Below, in pieces: positions 32,599 to 43,592 of a stretch of 64,000 nt of DNA. A program made the translations under genes and the position numbers. The DNA lies in NCBI RefSeq assembly GCF_025460765.1, contig NZ_JAMWEG010000003.1:1-64000 (forward strand), read 5' to 3'. Under the pieces are notes generated by a model, which searched no databases, was not told the origin of the DNA, and saw only the letters and a list, made by a program, of their open reading frames with translations. Within the stretch, counting starts at the first letter, position 1. Each line of letters begins with the position of its first letter. The stretch is from Micromonospora sp. MA102. Its GTDB lineage: Bacteria > Actinomycetota > Actinomycetes > Mycobacteriales > Micromonosporaceae.

Positions 32599-34269
32599 AT
32601 GCAGGCGAGCAGGCTTAAAGCGGCCGTGGCCCTCGCGGCCGCTGCCGCTCTGGCGGTCGGAGCGTCCGGCTGCGCCAAGAGCGAGCGCGACGACGACAGC
32701 GGTGGGGCCAAGACCGGCGGCACCTTCGTCTTCGCGGGCGCCGGTAACCCCAAGAACTTCGACCCGATCTTCAACGACGACGGCGAGTCGTTCCGGCCGA
32801 TCCGCCAGATGTACGACACGCTCGTGCAGAACAAGCCGGGTACGGCCGATCTGCAGGGCGCCCTGGCGGAGAGCTGGGAGCACGACCCCGAGGGCAAGGT
32901 CTGGACCTTCCACCTGCGCAAGAACGTGAAGTTCCACGACGGCACCCCGTTCAACGCCGCCGCGGTCTGCTTCAACTTCGACCGCTGGTTCAACATGAAG
33001 GGCGCCGCCGCCCAGTCGCAGATGATCTACTACTCGGACGTCTTCGGCGGCTTCGCCAAGAACGAGGCCGAGGGCGCGGGCGACCCGGTCTACAACAAGT
33101 GCGAGGCGAAGGACGACGGCACCGCCGTCGTCACGATGAACCGGTACAAGGGCGCCTTCCCGGGTGCCTTCGCGCTGACCGCGCTGTCGATCGCCAGCCC
33201 CGAGGCGCTCAAGAAGTACGACGCCGACACGGTGAAGCAGAACGGCGACTCCTTCGAGTACAGCGCGTTCGCCAACGAGCACCCGGTGGGCACCGGCCCG
33301 TTCACCTTCGGCGGCTGGGACAAGGCCAAGGGTGAGATCACCTTGAACCGGAACCCCGACTACTGGGGCGAGAAGGCCAAGGTCGACAAGCTCGTCATCA
33401 AGATCATCGAGGACGAGAACACCCGTAAGCAGGAGCTGCGCGCGGGCACCGTCCAGGGCATCGACTTCCCGGCCCCGGCCGACCGCAAGGCGCTCTCCGG
33501 CGAGGGCTTCCAGGTCCTCGACCGCCCGGCGTTCAACATTCTCTACCTCGGCTTCAACCAGAAGAACCCGAAGCTGAAGGACCTGCGGGTGCGCCAGGCG
33601 ATCGCCTACGCCCTCAACCGCCAGCAGCTCGTCCAGACCAAGGGCCCGGGTGGCACCAAGGTCGCCGACGAGTTCATGCCGGACACCGTGCTCGGCTACG
33701 CCTCGGACGTGCAGAAGTACGACTACAACGTCGCCAAGGCCAAGCAGCTGCTCAAGGACGCGGGCGCCGAGAACCTGACGCTCAACTTCTACTACCCGAC
33801 CGACGTCTCCCGGCCGTACATGCCGAACCCGCAGGAGATCTTCACCGTCCTGGCCAACGACCTGCAGGCCGTCGGCATCAAGGTCAACGGTGTGGCCCGC
33901 CCGTGGAACGGTGGCTACAAGGACGACGTGCAGCAGTTCGGCAAGCACGACCTGCACATCCTCGGGTGGACCGGTGACTACAACGACCCGGGCAACTTCG
34001 TCGGCACCTTCTTCGGCCGCGCCAAGGTCGAGTTCGGCGACCAGTCGATGACCGAGATGTTCGACGCCATCACCAAGGCCGACGCCACGGTCGACGACGC
34101 CGGCAAGAAGGCCGCGTGGGAGCAGGTCAACCGCGACATCGCCGCCAAGTGGCTGCCGGCCGTGCCGGTCTGGCACGCCCCGCCGGCCATCGTGGTCACC
34201 AAGGACGTCAAGGGTCTGGTCGCCAGCCCCCTGACCGACGAGCGGTTCAACACCGTCAGCGTCGGCTGA
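32599..34269 (+). CDS. ABC transporter peptide-binding lipoprotein (SBP family 5)
   Basis: The 556-residue protein has a signal peptide ending in the lipobox GASGC (Cys25) and a charged linker. The mature part is a family 5 solute-binding protein: FDPIFNDDGESFRPIRQMYDTL, then LAESWEHDPEGKVWTFHLRKNVKFHDGTPFNA, the family signature, and VRQAIAYALNRQQLV. It captures oligopeptides or similar ligands outside the membrane and hands them to the permeases encoded downstream. A strong hairpin follows the gene, so it is probably made in excess over the rest of the operon. Ligand specificity is not evident; DppA/OppA-type peptide uptake is most likely. Confidence 0.93.
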   Translation: MQASRLKAAVALAAAAALAVGASGCAKSERDDDSGGAKTGGTFVFAGAGNPKNFDPIFNDDGESFRPIRQMYDTLVQNKPGTADLQGALAESWEHDPEGKVWTFHLRKNVKFHDGTPFNAAAVCFNFDRWFNMKGAAAQSQMIYYSDVFGGFAKNEAEGAGDPVYNKCEAKDDGTAVVTMNRYKGAFPGAFALTALSIASPEALKKYDADTVKQNGDSFEYSAFANEHPVGTGPFTFGGWDKAKGEITLNRNPDYWGEKAKVDKLVIKIIEDENTRKQELRAGTVQGIDFPAPADRKALSGEGFQVLDRPAFNILYLGFNQKNPKLKDLRVRQAIAYALNRQQLVQTKGPGGTKVADEFMPDTVLGYASDVQKYDYNVAKAKQLLKDAGAENLTLNFYYPTDVSRPYMPNPQEIFTVLANDLQAVGIKVNGVARPWNGGYKDDVQQFGKHDLHILGWTGDYNDPGNFVGTFFGRAKVEFGDQSMTEMFDAITKADATVDDAGKKAAWEQVNRDIAAKWLPAVPVWHAPPAIVVTKDVKGLVASPLTDERFNTVSVG

Positions 34270-34301
34270 AGCGCCACTGACCGCTGACGCCGTACGCGGA
34301 A

Positions 34302-34339
34302 TCGGCCCGGGCCGGGCTCTCTCTCCCGGCCCGGGCCGA
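34302..34339 (+). terminator. Hairpin between binding protein and permease genes
   Basis: TCGGCCCGGGCCGG and its exact complement CCGGCCCGGGCCGA form a 14-bp stem around GCTCTCTCTC. It lies 32 bases after the binding-protein stop codon and 32 bases before the permease start. Such stem-loops typically stabilise the upstream message or end part of the transcripts. Confidence 0.75.
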
Positions 34340-34371
34340 CCCGCTGTTACCGAGAATCTGGTGTGTGAGAG

Positions 34372-35379
34372 ATGTTGCGAGTCATAGTCCGCCGCCTGCT
34401 GCAGCTGGTGGTGACCCTGATAGGGCTGTCCGCGCTGGTCTTCATCTGGTTGCGGAACCTCCCCGGCGGGCCGGTCGAGGCGCTGCTCGGTGAGCGGGCC
34501 ACGCCGGAGCGGCGTGCCCTGCTGATCAAGGCCCTCGGCTACGACCAGCCGATCCTGGTGCAGTACGCGAAGTTCATGCAGCGGCTGCTGACCGGCGACT
34601 TCGGCAACTCGATCCGGAGCGGTGACCCGGTCACCGAGGTGATCGGCCGTGCCTTCCCGGCCACCATCGAGCTGGCCGCGGCCGCCATGATCATCGCCAT
34701 CGGGCTCGGTGTGCCGCTCGGCTACATCGCCGCCCGGCACCGTGGCCGGCTGCTCGACAACCTGAGCATCGCCGGAACGCTGCTCGGCATCTCGATTCCG
34801 ATCTTCTTCCTGGGCTATCTGCTCAAGGACGTCTTCACCCAGAACATGCACTGGTTCCCGCCCTCGGGCCGGATCAGCACCGGGGTGGACAACACCGACG
34901 TGACCGGCTTCTTCGTCCTCGACGGGCTGCTCACGCGGGAGTTCGACGCCGCCGGCGACGCGCTGTGGCACCTGATCCTGCCGGCGCTCACCCTGGCCAC
35001 CATCCCGCTCGCGGTGATCGTCCGGATCACCCGGGCCAGCGTGCTCGACGTGCTCAACGAGGACTACGTCCGCACCGCCGAGGCGAAGGGCCTGCGGCAC
35101 AAGACCATCCGCGGCCGGCACATCCTCCGGAACGCCCTGCTGCCGGTGGTCACCACCATCGGCCTGCAGACCGGCGCGCTGCTCTCCGGCGCGGTGCTCA
35201 CCGAGCGGGTGTACAACTGGGGCGGCCTCGGCACGCTGATCTACAACTCGATCAGCGGCGGACGCGACTACCCGGTGCTCCAGGCGCTGATCCTGCTGGC
35301 CGCGCTGGTCTTCGTGCTGGTCAACCTCCTGGTCGACCTCTCCTACGCCTTCATCGACCCGAGGGTGCGTGTGCGATGA
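34372..35379 (+). CDS. dppB: Peptide ABC transporter permease, DppB type
   Basis: The 335-residue protein has six membrane helices and the N-terminal signature of the DppB group (RRLLQLVVTLIGLSALVFIWLRNLPGGPV). The ABC coupling loop with the EAA motif is YVRTAEAKGLRHKTIRGRHILRNALLPVV near residue 235-265. The region between helices 3 and 4 (about 140-190) is longer than in E. coli DppB. Its stop codon overlaps the start of the next gene (GATGA), so the two permeases are translated together. Confidence 0.93.
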   Translation: MLRVIVRRLLQLVVTLIGLSALVFIWLRNLPGGPVEALLGERATPERRALLIKALGYDQPILVQYAKFMQRLLTGDFGNSIRSGDPVTEVIGRAFPATIELAAAAMIIAIGLGVPLGYIAARHRGRLLDNLSIAGTLLGISIPIFFLGYLLKDVFTQNMHWFPPSGRISTGVDNTDVTGFFVLDGLLTREFDAAGDALWHLILPALTLATIPLAVIVRITRASVLDVLNEDYVRTAEAKGLRHKTIRGRHILRNALLPVVTTIGLQTGALLSGAVLTERVYNWGGLGTLIYNSISGGRDYPVLQALILLAALVFVLVNLLVDLSYAFIDPRVRVR

Positions 35380-36416
35380 GTGACCCGATCACCCGGCCCA
35401 CCGTGGGCACCCCGCGCGAGAGCGTGGACCCCGCCGCCGTCGAGGAGAAGCGCGAGGGCACCCTGCCGCGCGGCATCGACCGGCTCGGCGAGCGCAAGCG
35501 CGCCCGGCTGGAGCAGCTGGCCCAGGCCACCGCCGACAAGGGCGGCGTGAGCCTGGTCCGCGACGCGTTCCGCCGGCTGCGGCGCAACCCGACGGCGATC
35601 GTCGGCGCGTCCATCGTGGCGATCTTCGTCCTGGTCGCGATCTTCGCGCCGCTGCTCGCGCCGCACGACCCGGCGCAGCGCTTCGACGAGCTGACGAAGA
35701 ACCTCACCGTCGACCACATCCCCGGCGCCAGCAGCGAGTTCCCGCTCGGCTCCGACCCGCTCGGCCGGGACTTCCTGTCCCGCATGATCCACGGCAGCCG
35801 GCAGACCCTGTTCGTCGGTGTGCTCGCCACGCTCATCGGGTTGGCCCTGGGTGTGCTTGTCGGCGCGATCGCCGGCGCCTTCGGCGGCTGGGTCGACAAC
35901 ATCCTGATGCGCTTCACCGACGTGATGCTGGCCCTGCCGGCCCTGCTGCTGGCGATCAGCCTGGTGGCCATGGCCAGCCGGTCCAGCCAGTGGACGGTGA
36001 TCCTGGCGGTGGCCATCGTCAACGTGCCGATCTTCGCCCGGCTGCTACGCGGTTCGATGCTCGCCCAGCGGGAGAGCGACCACGTGCTGGCCGCCCGGGC
36101 GCTCGGCGTCAAGCAGGGGTCGATCGTGCTCCGGCACATGCTGCCCAACGCGATGACCGCTGTGATCGTGCAGGCCACGCTGACCCTCTCCACCGCGATC
36201 CTGGAGGCGGCGTCGCTCTCCTTCCTCGGTCTCGGTGACCCGGACATCAACCGGGCCGAGTGGGGCCTGATGCTCGGTGTGGACGGTCAGCGCTACTTCG
36301 AGGTCCGGCCGGAACTGGCCTACTTCCCGGCCGTCGCGATCATCGTGGTCGCGCTGGGCTTCACCCTGCTGGGTGAGGGCATGCGCGAGGCGATCGACCC
36401 GAAGAGCCGGCGGTGA
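35376..36416 (+). CDS. dppC: Peptide ABC transporter permease, DppC type
   Basis: This 346-residue permease begins at the ATG that overlaps the preceding stop codon. A long charged cytoplasmic N-terminus (about 1-70) precedes the oligopeptide permease N-terminal segment (FRRLRRNPTAIVGASIVAIFVLVAIFAPLLAPHDP) and five more membrane helices. The EAA coupling loop reads HVLAARALGVKQGSIVLRHMLPNAM at about 230-255. It forms the channel with the DppB-type subunit. The extra N-terminal tail is acidic and basic in blocks and is variable in the family. Confidence 0.93.
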   Translation: MSDPITRPTVGTPRESVDPAAVEEKREGTLPRGIDRLGERKRARLEQLAQATADKGGVSLVRDAFRRLRRNPTAIVGASIVAIFVLVAIFAPLLAPHDPAQRFDELTKNLTVDHIPGASSEFPLGSDPLGRDFLSRMIHGSRQTLFVGVLATLIGLALGVLVGAIAGAFGGWVDNILMRFTDVMLALPALLLAISLVAMASRSSQWTVILAVAIVNVPIFARLLRGSMLAQRESDHVLAARALGVKQGSIVLRHMLPNAMTAVIVQATLTLSTAILEAASLSFLGLGDPDINRAEWGLMLGVDGQRYFEVRPELAYFPAVAIIVVALGFTLLGEGMREAIDPKSRR

Positions 36417-36459
36417 CGGCGATGGCGACAACGGACCAGCACGATGAGGAAGTGACCCG

Positions 36460-37446
36460 ATGAGCCTGCTCGACGTACGCGATCTGAGCGTGGTGTTCCA
36501 GCGTCGCGGTGAGCGGCCGTTCACGGCGGTCGACAAGGTCAGCTTCAGCGTGGAGCCGGGGCAGACCGTGGGCCTGGTCGGCGAGTCCGGCTGCGGCAAG
36601 AGCGTGACCAGCCTGGCGATCATGGGCCTGCTGCCCCGGCGGGGCAACAAGGTCACCGGCGAGGTCAACTTCGACGGCGCCGACCTGCTGAAGCTGCGCC
36701 CGGACGACATGCGGGACCGGCGCGGCCGGGACATCGGCATGATCTTCCAGGACCCGCTCTCCTCGCTGAACCCGGTCGTGCCGATCGGCACGCAGGTGGC
36801 CGAGGTGCTGGAGCGGCACCGCGGGATGGACCGCAAGGCGGCCATGAAGGAGGCCCGGGAGCTGCTCGACGCGGTCGGCATCCCGGACCCGATGCGGCGG
36901 CTCAAGGAGTACCCGCACCAGATCTCCGGCGGTATGCGGCAGCGCGCCCTGATCGCCACCGCGCTGGCCTGCAAGCCGCGGCTGCTCATCGCGGACGAGC
37001 CGACCACCGCGCTGGACGTGACCATCCAGGCGCAGATCCTCACCCTGCTCAAGCAGCTGGTCGACGAGACCGGCACCGCCCTGATCATGATCACGCACGA
37101 TCTGGGCGTGGTGGCCGGTCTCTGCGACACGGTCAACGTGCTCTACGGCGGCAAGGTGGTCGAGCGGGCCGCCCGGCACGAGCTGTTCGCCCGGCCCCGG
37201 CACCCGTACACGCACGGGCTGTTGAGCTCGGTGCCGCGGCTGGACTCGCCCCGGGGCGAGCGGCTGCACGCCATCCGCGGCTCGGTGGCCGACAACATCC
37301 CGTGGGTCGAGGGGTGCGCGTTCGCCCCCCGCTGCGACAACGTGGTGGACGCCTGCCTGGAGGGCACGCCTCCGCTCGAACCCACCGCGACCGGCGGCGA
37401 CCTGCGCTGCAACAACCCCGTTTCCGAGGAGGTGGCGGTGCCGTGA
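36460..37446 (+). CDS. dppD: Peptide ABC transporter ATPase, DppD type
   Basis: The 328-residue ATPase has Walker A GESGCGKS near residue 42, Q-loop [10 protein letters not shown], signature [12 protein letters not shown], Walker [13 protein letters not shown] and the switch histidine in MITHDLGVV. The C-terminal cysteine-rich oligopeptide extension is present ([21 protein letters not shown]), which in this family can bind an iron-sulfur cluster. Its last bases overlap the start of the second ATPase. The ribosome binding site GAGGAAG lies upstream of the ATG. Confidence 0.94.
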   Translation: MSLLDVRDLSVVFQRRGERPFTAVDKVSFSVEPGQTVGLVGESGCGKSVTSLAIMGLLPRRGNKVTGEVNFDGADLLKLRPDDMRDRRGRDIGMIFQDPLSSLNPVVPIGTQVAEVLERHRGMDRKAAMKEARELLDAVGIPDPMRRLKEYPHQISGGMRQRALIATALACKPRLLIADEPTTALDVTIQAQILTLLKQLVDETGTALIMITHDLGVVAGLCDTVNVLYGGKVVERAARHELFARPRHPYTHGLLSSVPRLDSPRGERLHAIRGSVADNIPWVEGCAFAPRCDNVVDACLEGTPPLEPTATGGDLRCNNPVSEEVAVP

Positions 37447-38549
37447 CCGAGTCGACCGAGCGGACCGGACCACTTGTCGAACTGCGTGACGTCAAGGTCC
37501 ACTTCCCGATCAAGAGCGGCGTGCTCTTCGACCGCACCGTCGGCCACGTCTACGCCGTCGACGGCGTCTCGCTCTCCATCAACAAGGGCGAGACGTACGG
37601 GCTGGTGGGCGAGTCGGGGTGTGGCAAGTCCACCCTCGGCCGGGGCCTGCTGCGGCTGGTCGAGCCGACCGACGGTGAGATCGTCTTCGACGGCACCGAC
37701 ATCCGCGCGCTCAAGGGCGAGTCGATGCGCCGGATGCGCCGCCGCATCCAGATGATCTTCCAGGACCCGCTGTCCAGCCTCGACCCCCGCCAGTCGGTGG
37801 AGTCGCTGCTGGTCGAGGGCCTCAAGGCGCACGGCCTGGCCAAGGACAAGGCGGCCACCACCAAGCGGCTCCGGGAGGCGCTCGCCGCGGTCGGCCTGCC
37901 CGCCTCGGCGCTGAGCAAGTACCCGCACGAGTTCTCCGGCGGGCAGCGGCAGCGCATCGGCATCGCCCGCGCGCTGGTGCTCGACCCCGACCTGATCGTC
38001 GCCGACGAGCCGGTCTCCGCGCTCGACGTGTCGATCCAGGCGCAGGTGATCAACCTGCTGGAGGAGCTGCAGAACGAGCACGGCCTGACGTACCTGATCA
38101 TCGCCCACGACCTGGCGGTGGTCCGGCACATCGCCGACACGGTCGGGGTGATGTACCTCGGCGGCCTGGTGGAGGAGGCGTCCAGCGACGACCTCTACCG
38201 GGAGCCGATGCACCCGTACACCAGGGCGCTCATGTCGGCGGTGCCGGTGCCGGACCCGCAGGTGGAGGACCGGCGGGAACGGATCCTGCTCGCGGGCGAC
38301 CTGCCCTCGCCGACGAACCCGCCGCCCGGCTGCCGGTTCCACACCCGGTGCCCGTGGGCCCAGCCGACCCGGTGCGCCGAGGAACGGCCGGCGCTGCGCG
38401 AGGTGCTGGGCGGGCACCGGGTGGCCTGCCACTACGCGGAGGACATCGCGGCCGGCCGGATCCGGCCGCACGAGGTGGAGCCGGAGCTGGTCCGGCCGGA
38501 CGACGGCGCGGCGCCGGGCGACACCGGGGAGCTGATCCCGACCCCGTGA
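37443..38549 (+). CDS. dppF: Peptide ABC transporter ATPase, DppF type
   Basis: This 368-residue ATPase pairs with the preceding one. It starts at a GTG overlapping the previous stop (CCGTGA). Walker A is GESGCGKS near 61, the Q-loop [10 protein letters not shown], the signature [15 protein letters not shown], Walker [13 protein letters not shown] and the His-switch IIAHDLAVV. The C-terminal oligopeptide domain has [20 protein letters not shown], followed by about 45 extra acidic residues. It energises import together with the DppD-type subunit. Last gene of the operon, with a strong terminator behind it. Confidence 0.94.
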   Translation: MTESTERTGPLVELRDVKVHFPIKSGVLFDRTVGHVYAVDGVSLSINKGETYGLVGESGCGKSTLGRGLLRLVEPTDGEIVFDGTDIRALKGESMRRMRRRIQMIFQDPLSSLDPRQSVESLLVEGLKAHGLAKDKAATTKRLREALAAVGLPASALSKYPHEFSGGQRQRIGIARALVLDPDLIVADEPVSALDVSIQAQVINLLEELQNEHGLTYLIIAHDLAVVRHIADTVGVMYLGGLVEEASSDDLYREPMHPYTRALMSAVPVPDPQVEDRRERILLAGDLPSPTNPPPGCRFHTRCPWAQPTRCAEERPALREVLGGHRVACHYAEDIAAGRIRPHEVEPELVRPDDGAAPGDTGELIPTP

Positions 38550-38560
38550 CGTGACGACGC

Positions 38561-38592
38561 GAGGCCCCTTCCCCGGGCGGGGAAGGGGCCTC
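38561..38592. terminator. Terminator of the peptide transporter operon
   Basis: GAGGCCCCTTCCCC and GGGGAAGGGGCCTC form a perfect 14-bp stem around GGGC, 12 bases after the last ATPase stop codon. The converging gene at 38611 may use it too. Confidence 0.85.
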
Positions 38593-38610
38593 GTCGCGTT
38601 CGAACCGGGG

Positions 38611-39090
38611 TCAGCCCTCGGGGCGGTGGAGCAGGGCCACCGCGACGGTGTGCACGGCGTCCAGCGCGGCCGGGTCGGCCAGCGGCACCCGGGCGCCGGT
38701 CACCGCGTACCACTCGTCGGCGTCCTTGTACTGCACCCGCAGCGTGACCTGGCCGTCGGCGTACTCGGTGCGCAGCGTCAGGTCGCCGGTCACCACGCCG
38801 ACCTCGTCGGTCATCACCCCGCCCGGGCCGGCGGTGATGTCGCTGGTCCGTTCCGGGGCTCCGGGCGCCGGCGGGGCAGCCGCGGGCGCGGCCGGCGTGG
38901 CGTCGGCGGACATCCCGGCGCCGGAGACGTCGGCGGGGGCGGACGGCATCCCGTCGGCCGTCATCCCGGCCGAGGTCGGCCCCGGCGCGGTCGCGCCGCC
39001 GGCGGCCGCCGCGGCGTCCCCGCCCGTGGTGTCCGGCGTTCCCTCCGGCGCCGGCGCGCCACCGGCGCCGGTCACGGCTTGTTCGCCCAT
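38611..39090 (-). CDS. Unknown acidic protein, 159 residues
   Basis: From the ATG at 39090 about the first 90 residues are Ala/Pro/Gly/Thr-rich and disordered-looking. The last 70 residues form a small beta-alpha domain (TGDLTLRTEYADGQVTLRVQYKDADEWYAVTGARV then LDAVHTVAVALLHRPEG). This C-terminal part recurs in actinomycete proteins without known function. There is no signal peptide, so it is cytosolic. It overlaps the end of the HNH nuclease gene by 19 bases and is probably translated from the same message. Confidence 0.65.
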   Translation of the reverse strand: MGEQAVTGAGGAPAPEGTPDTTGGDAAAAAGGATAPGPTSAGMTADGMPSAPADVSGAGMSADATPAAPAAAPPAPGAPERTSDITAGPGGVMTDEVGVVTGDLTLRTEYADGQVTLRVQYKDADEWYAVTGARVPLADPAALDAVHTVAVALLHRPEG

Positions 39091-39728
39091 GTGCAGCCCT
39101 CCAACATGTCGGTGAGGGCGGCCTTCTCGGCACTGGTCACCGTCAGCCGCCAGTAGTGCTTGACCGTCACCCAGTCCGCGGCGTACTGGCACCAGTAGGA
39201 GCGGTTCGCCGGTTTCCACTGGGACGGGTCCTGGTCACCCTTTGCCCGGTTGGAGCGGAGGGAAACCGCGATGAGCTGCGGCCGGGTCAGGTCGTTGGCG
39301 AAGTCGCCGCGCTTCGAGTCGTCCCACTCGTCGGCGCCGGAGCGCCAGGCGTTGGCCAGCGGCACGATGTGGTCGATGTCCACGTCGGCCGGATCGGTCA
39401 GCGCCAGCCCGTCGTACGCGCTCTCCCAGCGGCCGCCCACCACGTTGCAGCCGGAGAGCTTGATGCCCTCGCCGTCCCGTTGCAGCACGGTGTCCCGCAC
39501 GTCGCAGTTCTTGCCGGTGTCCCGCCAGTGCGGGAAGCGGGTCCGGCTGTAGCCCTTCATCGACCCGGCGGCCGCGACGGTCAGCTGACCGAGCTGCTGG
39601 TCGACATTGCCGGAGGCGCTGGGCGGCGTGTCCGGCTCGTCGACCGGCACGCATCCGGTGACGCCGAGGGCGAGCACCGCGGCGAACGCGGCGGCCATCC
39701 CGGCGCGGGCTCCTGATCTCGTACGCAC
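39072..39728 (-). CDS. Secreted HNH-type nuclease, DUF1524
   Basis: The 218-residue protein starts at a GTG with GGAGAGG eight bases upstream. Its N-terminus is a lipoprotein-type signal peptide (FAAVLALGVTGC, Cys near 26), then the DUF1524 HNH fold: CDVRDTVLQRDG, GRWESAYDG, DIDHIVPLANAWRSGADEW with the catalytic His, and LIAVSLRSNRAKGDQDPSQWKP. This domain is related to the C-terminal nuclease of GmrSD, but the secreted stand-alone form is a common actinobacterial extracellular nuclease. It probably degrades external DNA for nutrients or biofilm remodelling; that part is inferred. Confidence 0.88.
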   Translation of the reverse strand: MRTRSGARAGMAAAFAAVLALGVTGCVPVDEPDTPPSASGNVDQQLGQLTVAAAGSMKGYSRTRFPHWRDTGKNCDVRDTVLQRDGEGIKLSGCNVVGGRWESAYDGLALTDPADVDIDHIVPLANAWRSGADEWDDSKRGDFANDLTRPQLIAVSLRSNRAKGDQDPSQWKPANRSYWCQYAADWVTVKHYWRLTVTSAEKAALTDMLEGCTWANKP

Positions 39729-39837
39729 AGACGACACCTCTCCAGCTTGCGGGCTCCGGGCGAGTCCGCACAGTACCCGGGCGACGGTTTCCGTGATTCG
39801 TGGCATCTGTATGGAGGGAGCGGCAGAGTGGTTACCC

Positions 39838-41319
39838 ATGACGGCACCCGCTCCCGCGCTGCGTATCGGCTCCGCCGCCGGGCACGGCACGCTGCTCGCC
39901 GCGATCCTCGCCTCCGGCATGGTCTTCATCGACAGCACCGTGGTCAACGTGGCGCTGCCCCGGCTCGGCGCCGAGCTCGGGGCCACCGTCGCCGGTCTCC
40001 AGTGGACCGTCAACGGCTACCTGCTGATGCTGGCCGCCTTCGTGCTGCTCGGCGGCGCGCTCGGCGACCGGTTCGGGCGGCGGCGGATCTTCCTGCTCGG
40101 GGTGGTGTGGTTCGCCGTGGCGTCGGTGCTCTGCGGGCTGGCCCAGGGAACCGGCTGGCTGATCGCCGCCCGGTTCCTCCAGGGCGCCGGCGGGGCGCTG
40201 CTCACCCCCGGCTCGCTCTCCGTGCTCCAGGCCAGCTTTCACCCGGACGACCGGGCCAGGGCCATCGGCATCTGGTCCGGGCTCTCCGGCGTGTCCACCG
40301 CGATCGGTCCGCTCCTCGGCGGCTGGCTGATCGACGCGCTCTCCTGGCGGTGGATCTTCTTCGTGAACCTGCCGCTGGCCGTCGGGGTGGTGCTCGCCGC
40401 GCTGCGCTGGCTGCCGGAGAGCCGGGACGAGGCCGCCTCGCGTACCGGGGCCGGCCGGCGGTTCGACGTGGCCGGCACGCTGCTCGGCGCGCTGGCGCTC
40501 GGCGGCGTCACGTACGCCCTGATCGACGCCCCGGCGCGCGGCGCCGGCTCCCCGGCGGTGCTGGCCGCGGCGGTGGTCGGGGTGCTCGGCGCGGTGGTCT
40601 TCGTGCTGGTCGAGCGGCGTCGGGGCGACACCGCCATGCTGCCCACCGGGCTGTTCAGCAGTCGTCTCTTCTCGGTGCTGAACATCTTCACCGTGGTGGT
40701 CTACGCGGCCCTCGGCGGGTTCACCTTCTTCCTCGCCGTCTACCTGCAGAACGTGGTCGGCTGGTCGGCGCTGTCCACCGGCCTGGCCACCGTGCCGATG
40801 ACGCTGCTGCTGCTGGTCGGCTCGGCCCGGGCCGGCGCGCTCGCCGCCCGGATCGGCCCCCGGCTGCCGCTCACCGTCGGCCCGGTGGTCGCCGCGGCCG
40901 GCCTGCTGCTGCTGCGCCGGGTCGGCCCCGGGGCGTCGTACTGGGTGGACGTGCTGCCCGGGGTGCTCCTGTTCGGCGCGGGGCTCACCCTGGTGGTCGC
41001 CCCGCTGACCGCCTCCGTGCTGGCCGCGGTGGCGGACCGGTTCGCCGGGGTGGCGAGCGGCTTCAACAACGCGGCCGCCCGGGCCGGCGGCCTGCTCGCG
41101 GTGGCCGCGCTGCCGCTGCTGGTCGGCCTCTCCGGCAGCGGGTACGCGCAGAAGACCGCGCTGGCCGACGCGTTCCGGGGGGCGATGCTCTGGTGCGCCG
41201 GCCTGCTGCTGGCCGGGGCGGTGCTGGCCGGGCTGCTGATCCACCGCCCGCCGCGGACCGCGCCCGGCGGCCAGCCCTGCCCGTCGCTGCCTGTCGCGAC
41301 GCCGCCGGACCGGCGGTGA
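39838..41319 (+). CDS. MFS drug exporter, EmrB/QacA (DHA2) type
   Basis: The 493-residue protein has 14 predicted membrane helices. The opening (SGMVFIDSTVVNVALPRLGAELGA) with motif D1, the LGDRFGRRRIFLLG loop, and GPLLGGWLIDALSWRWIFFVNLP (motif C, an exporter marker) place it in the DHA2 group that expels drugs with proton exchange. ATG 39838 was chosen as the start; ATG 39811 is in frame but nine residues longer and has no ribosome binding site, while GAGTGG precedes 39838. It diverges from the HNH gene. No regulator is adjacent, and the substrate is unknown. Confidence 0.88.
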   Translation: MTAPAPALRIGSAAGHGTLLAAILASGMVFIDSTVVNVALPRLGAELGATVAGLQWTVNGYLLMLAAFVLLGGALGDRFGRRRIFLLGVVWFAVASVLCGLAQGTGWLIAARFLQGAGGALLTPGSLSVLQASFHPDDRARAIGIWSGLSGVSTAIGPLLGGWLIDALSWRWIFFVNLPLAVGVVLAALRWLPESRDEAASRTGAGRRFDVAGTLLGALALGGVTYALIDAPARGAGSPAVLAAAVVGVLGAVVFVLVERRRGDTAMLPTGLFSSRLFSVLNIFTVVVYAALGGFTFFLAVYLQNVVGWSALSTGLATVPMTLLLLVGSARAGALAARIGPRLPLTVGPVVAAAGLLLLRRVGPGASYWVDVLPGVLLFGAGLTLVVAPLTASVLAAVADRFAGVASGFNNAAARAGGLLAVAALPLLVGLSGSGYAQKTALADAFRGAMLWCAGLLLAGAVLAGLLIHRPPRTAPGGQPCPSLPVATPPDRR

Positions 41320-41344
41320 CTGGCGGTGCTGTTAGCGTCGGGCC

Positions 41345-41557
41345 ATGGGTGATCAGGAGAGTACGACGCCGGCCCGGCTGCGGTACCGGCTGCTCACCGG
41401 GCCGGACGACGCCGACTTCTGCCGCCGGGTCAGCGAGGCGCTCGCCGACGGCTACCGGCTGCACGGCTCGCCGGCGGCCACCTTCGACGGGCAGCGGGTG
41501 ATCGTGGCGCAGGCGGTCGTCCTCGACGACGGCAACCCCACCGTCGTACCGGTCTGA
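41345..41557 (+). CDS. DUF1737 small protein
   Basis: This 70-residue protein reads LRYRLLTGPDDADFCRRVSEALADGYRLHGSPAATFDGQRVIVAQAVV, the pattern of the DUF1737 family (short beta-alpha-beta protein with a conserved GYxLHGSP block). Such proteins occur alone or fused to other domains and have no assigned function. It starts 26 bases after the MFS stop codon and may be co-transcribed with it. It ends before the terminator shared with leuA. Confidence 0.8.
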   Translation: MGDQESTTPARLRYRLLTGPDDADFCRRVSEALADGYRLHGSPAATFDGQRVIVAQAVVLDDGNPTVVPV

Positions 41558-41558
41558 C

Positions 41559-41597
41559 CGGCTGGCCGGGTCCCCGAGCACGGGACCCGACCAGCCG
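41559..41597. terminator. bidirectional terminator before leuA end
   Basis: CGGCTGG-CGGGTCCC pairs with GGGACCCG-CCAGCCG, a 16-bp stem with one mismatch and loop CGAGCAC. It lies between the converging DUF1737 and leuA genes. Confidence 0.85.
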
Positions 41598-41601
41598 TCG
41601 G

Positions 41602-43470
<1,869 letters not shown>

Positions 43471-43476
43471 TCAACT

Positions 43477-43513
43477 CCGCGACGAGGTGCCGGCCGGTCA
43501 GGCCTCGTCGCGG
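43477..43513 (-). promoter_or_regulatory. Hairpin in the leuA leader
   Basis: CCGCGACGAGG and CCTCGTCGCGG form a perfect 11-bp stem with a 15-base loop. It overlaps the last codons of the leader peptide (RDEA and stop), so a stalled ribosome at the Leu codons would change its folding. This is the arrangement expected for attenuation. Confidence 0.7.
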
Positions 43514-43542
43514 CAGCGAAGGAGAAGGTACGCCCGCCACAT
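43498..43542 (-). CDS. leuA leader peptide
   Basis: The minus strand encodes the 14-residue peptide MWRAYLLLRCRDEA, with three consecutive leucine codons (CTT CTC CTT) and a TGA stop, about 145 bases upstream of the leuA start. Leader peptides of this kind control leuA by ribosome-mediated attenuation when leucyl-tRNA is scarce. The ribosome binding site is weak (AGGGTGA about nine bases upstream). The peptide itself has no function beyond being translated. The alternative, a chance frame, is unlikely given the position before leuA and the hairpin overlapping its end. Confidence 0.75.
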   Translation of the reverse strand: MWRAYLLLRCRDEA

Positions 43543-43592
43543 GACAAGGTCACCCTACGTGGTGAGATCGTCGGTGGGAAGCCAGGTCCGGA

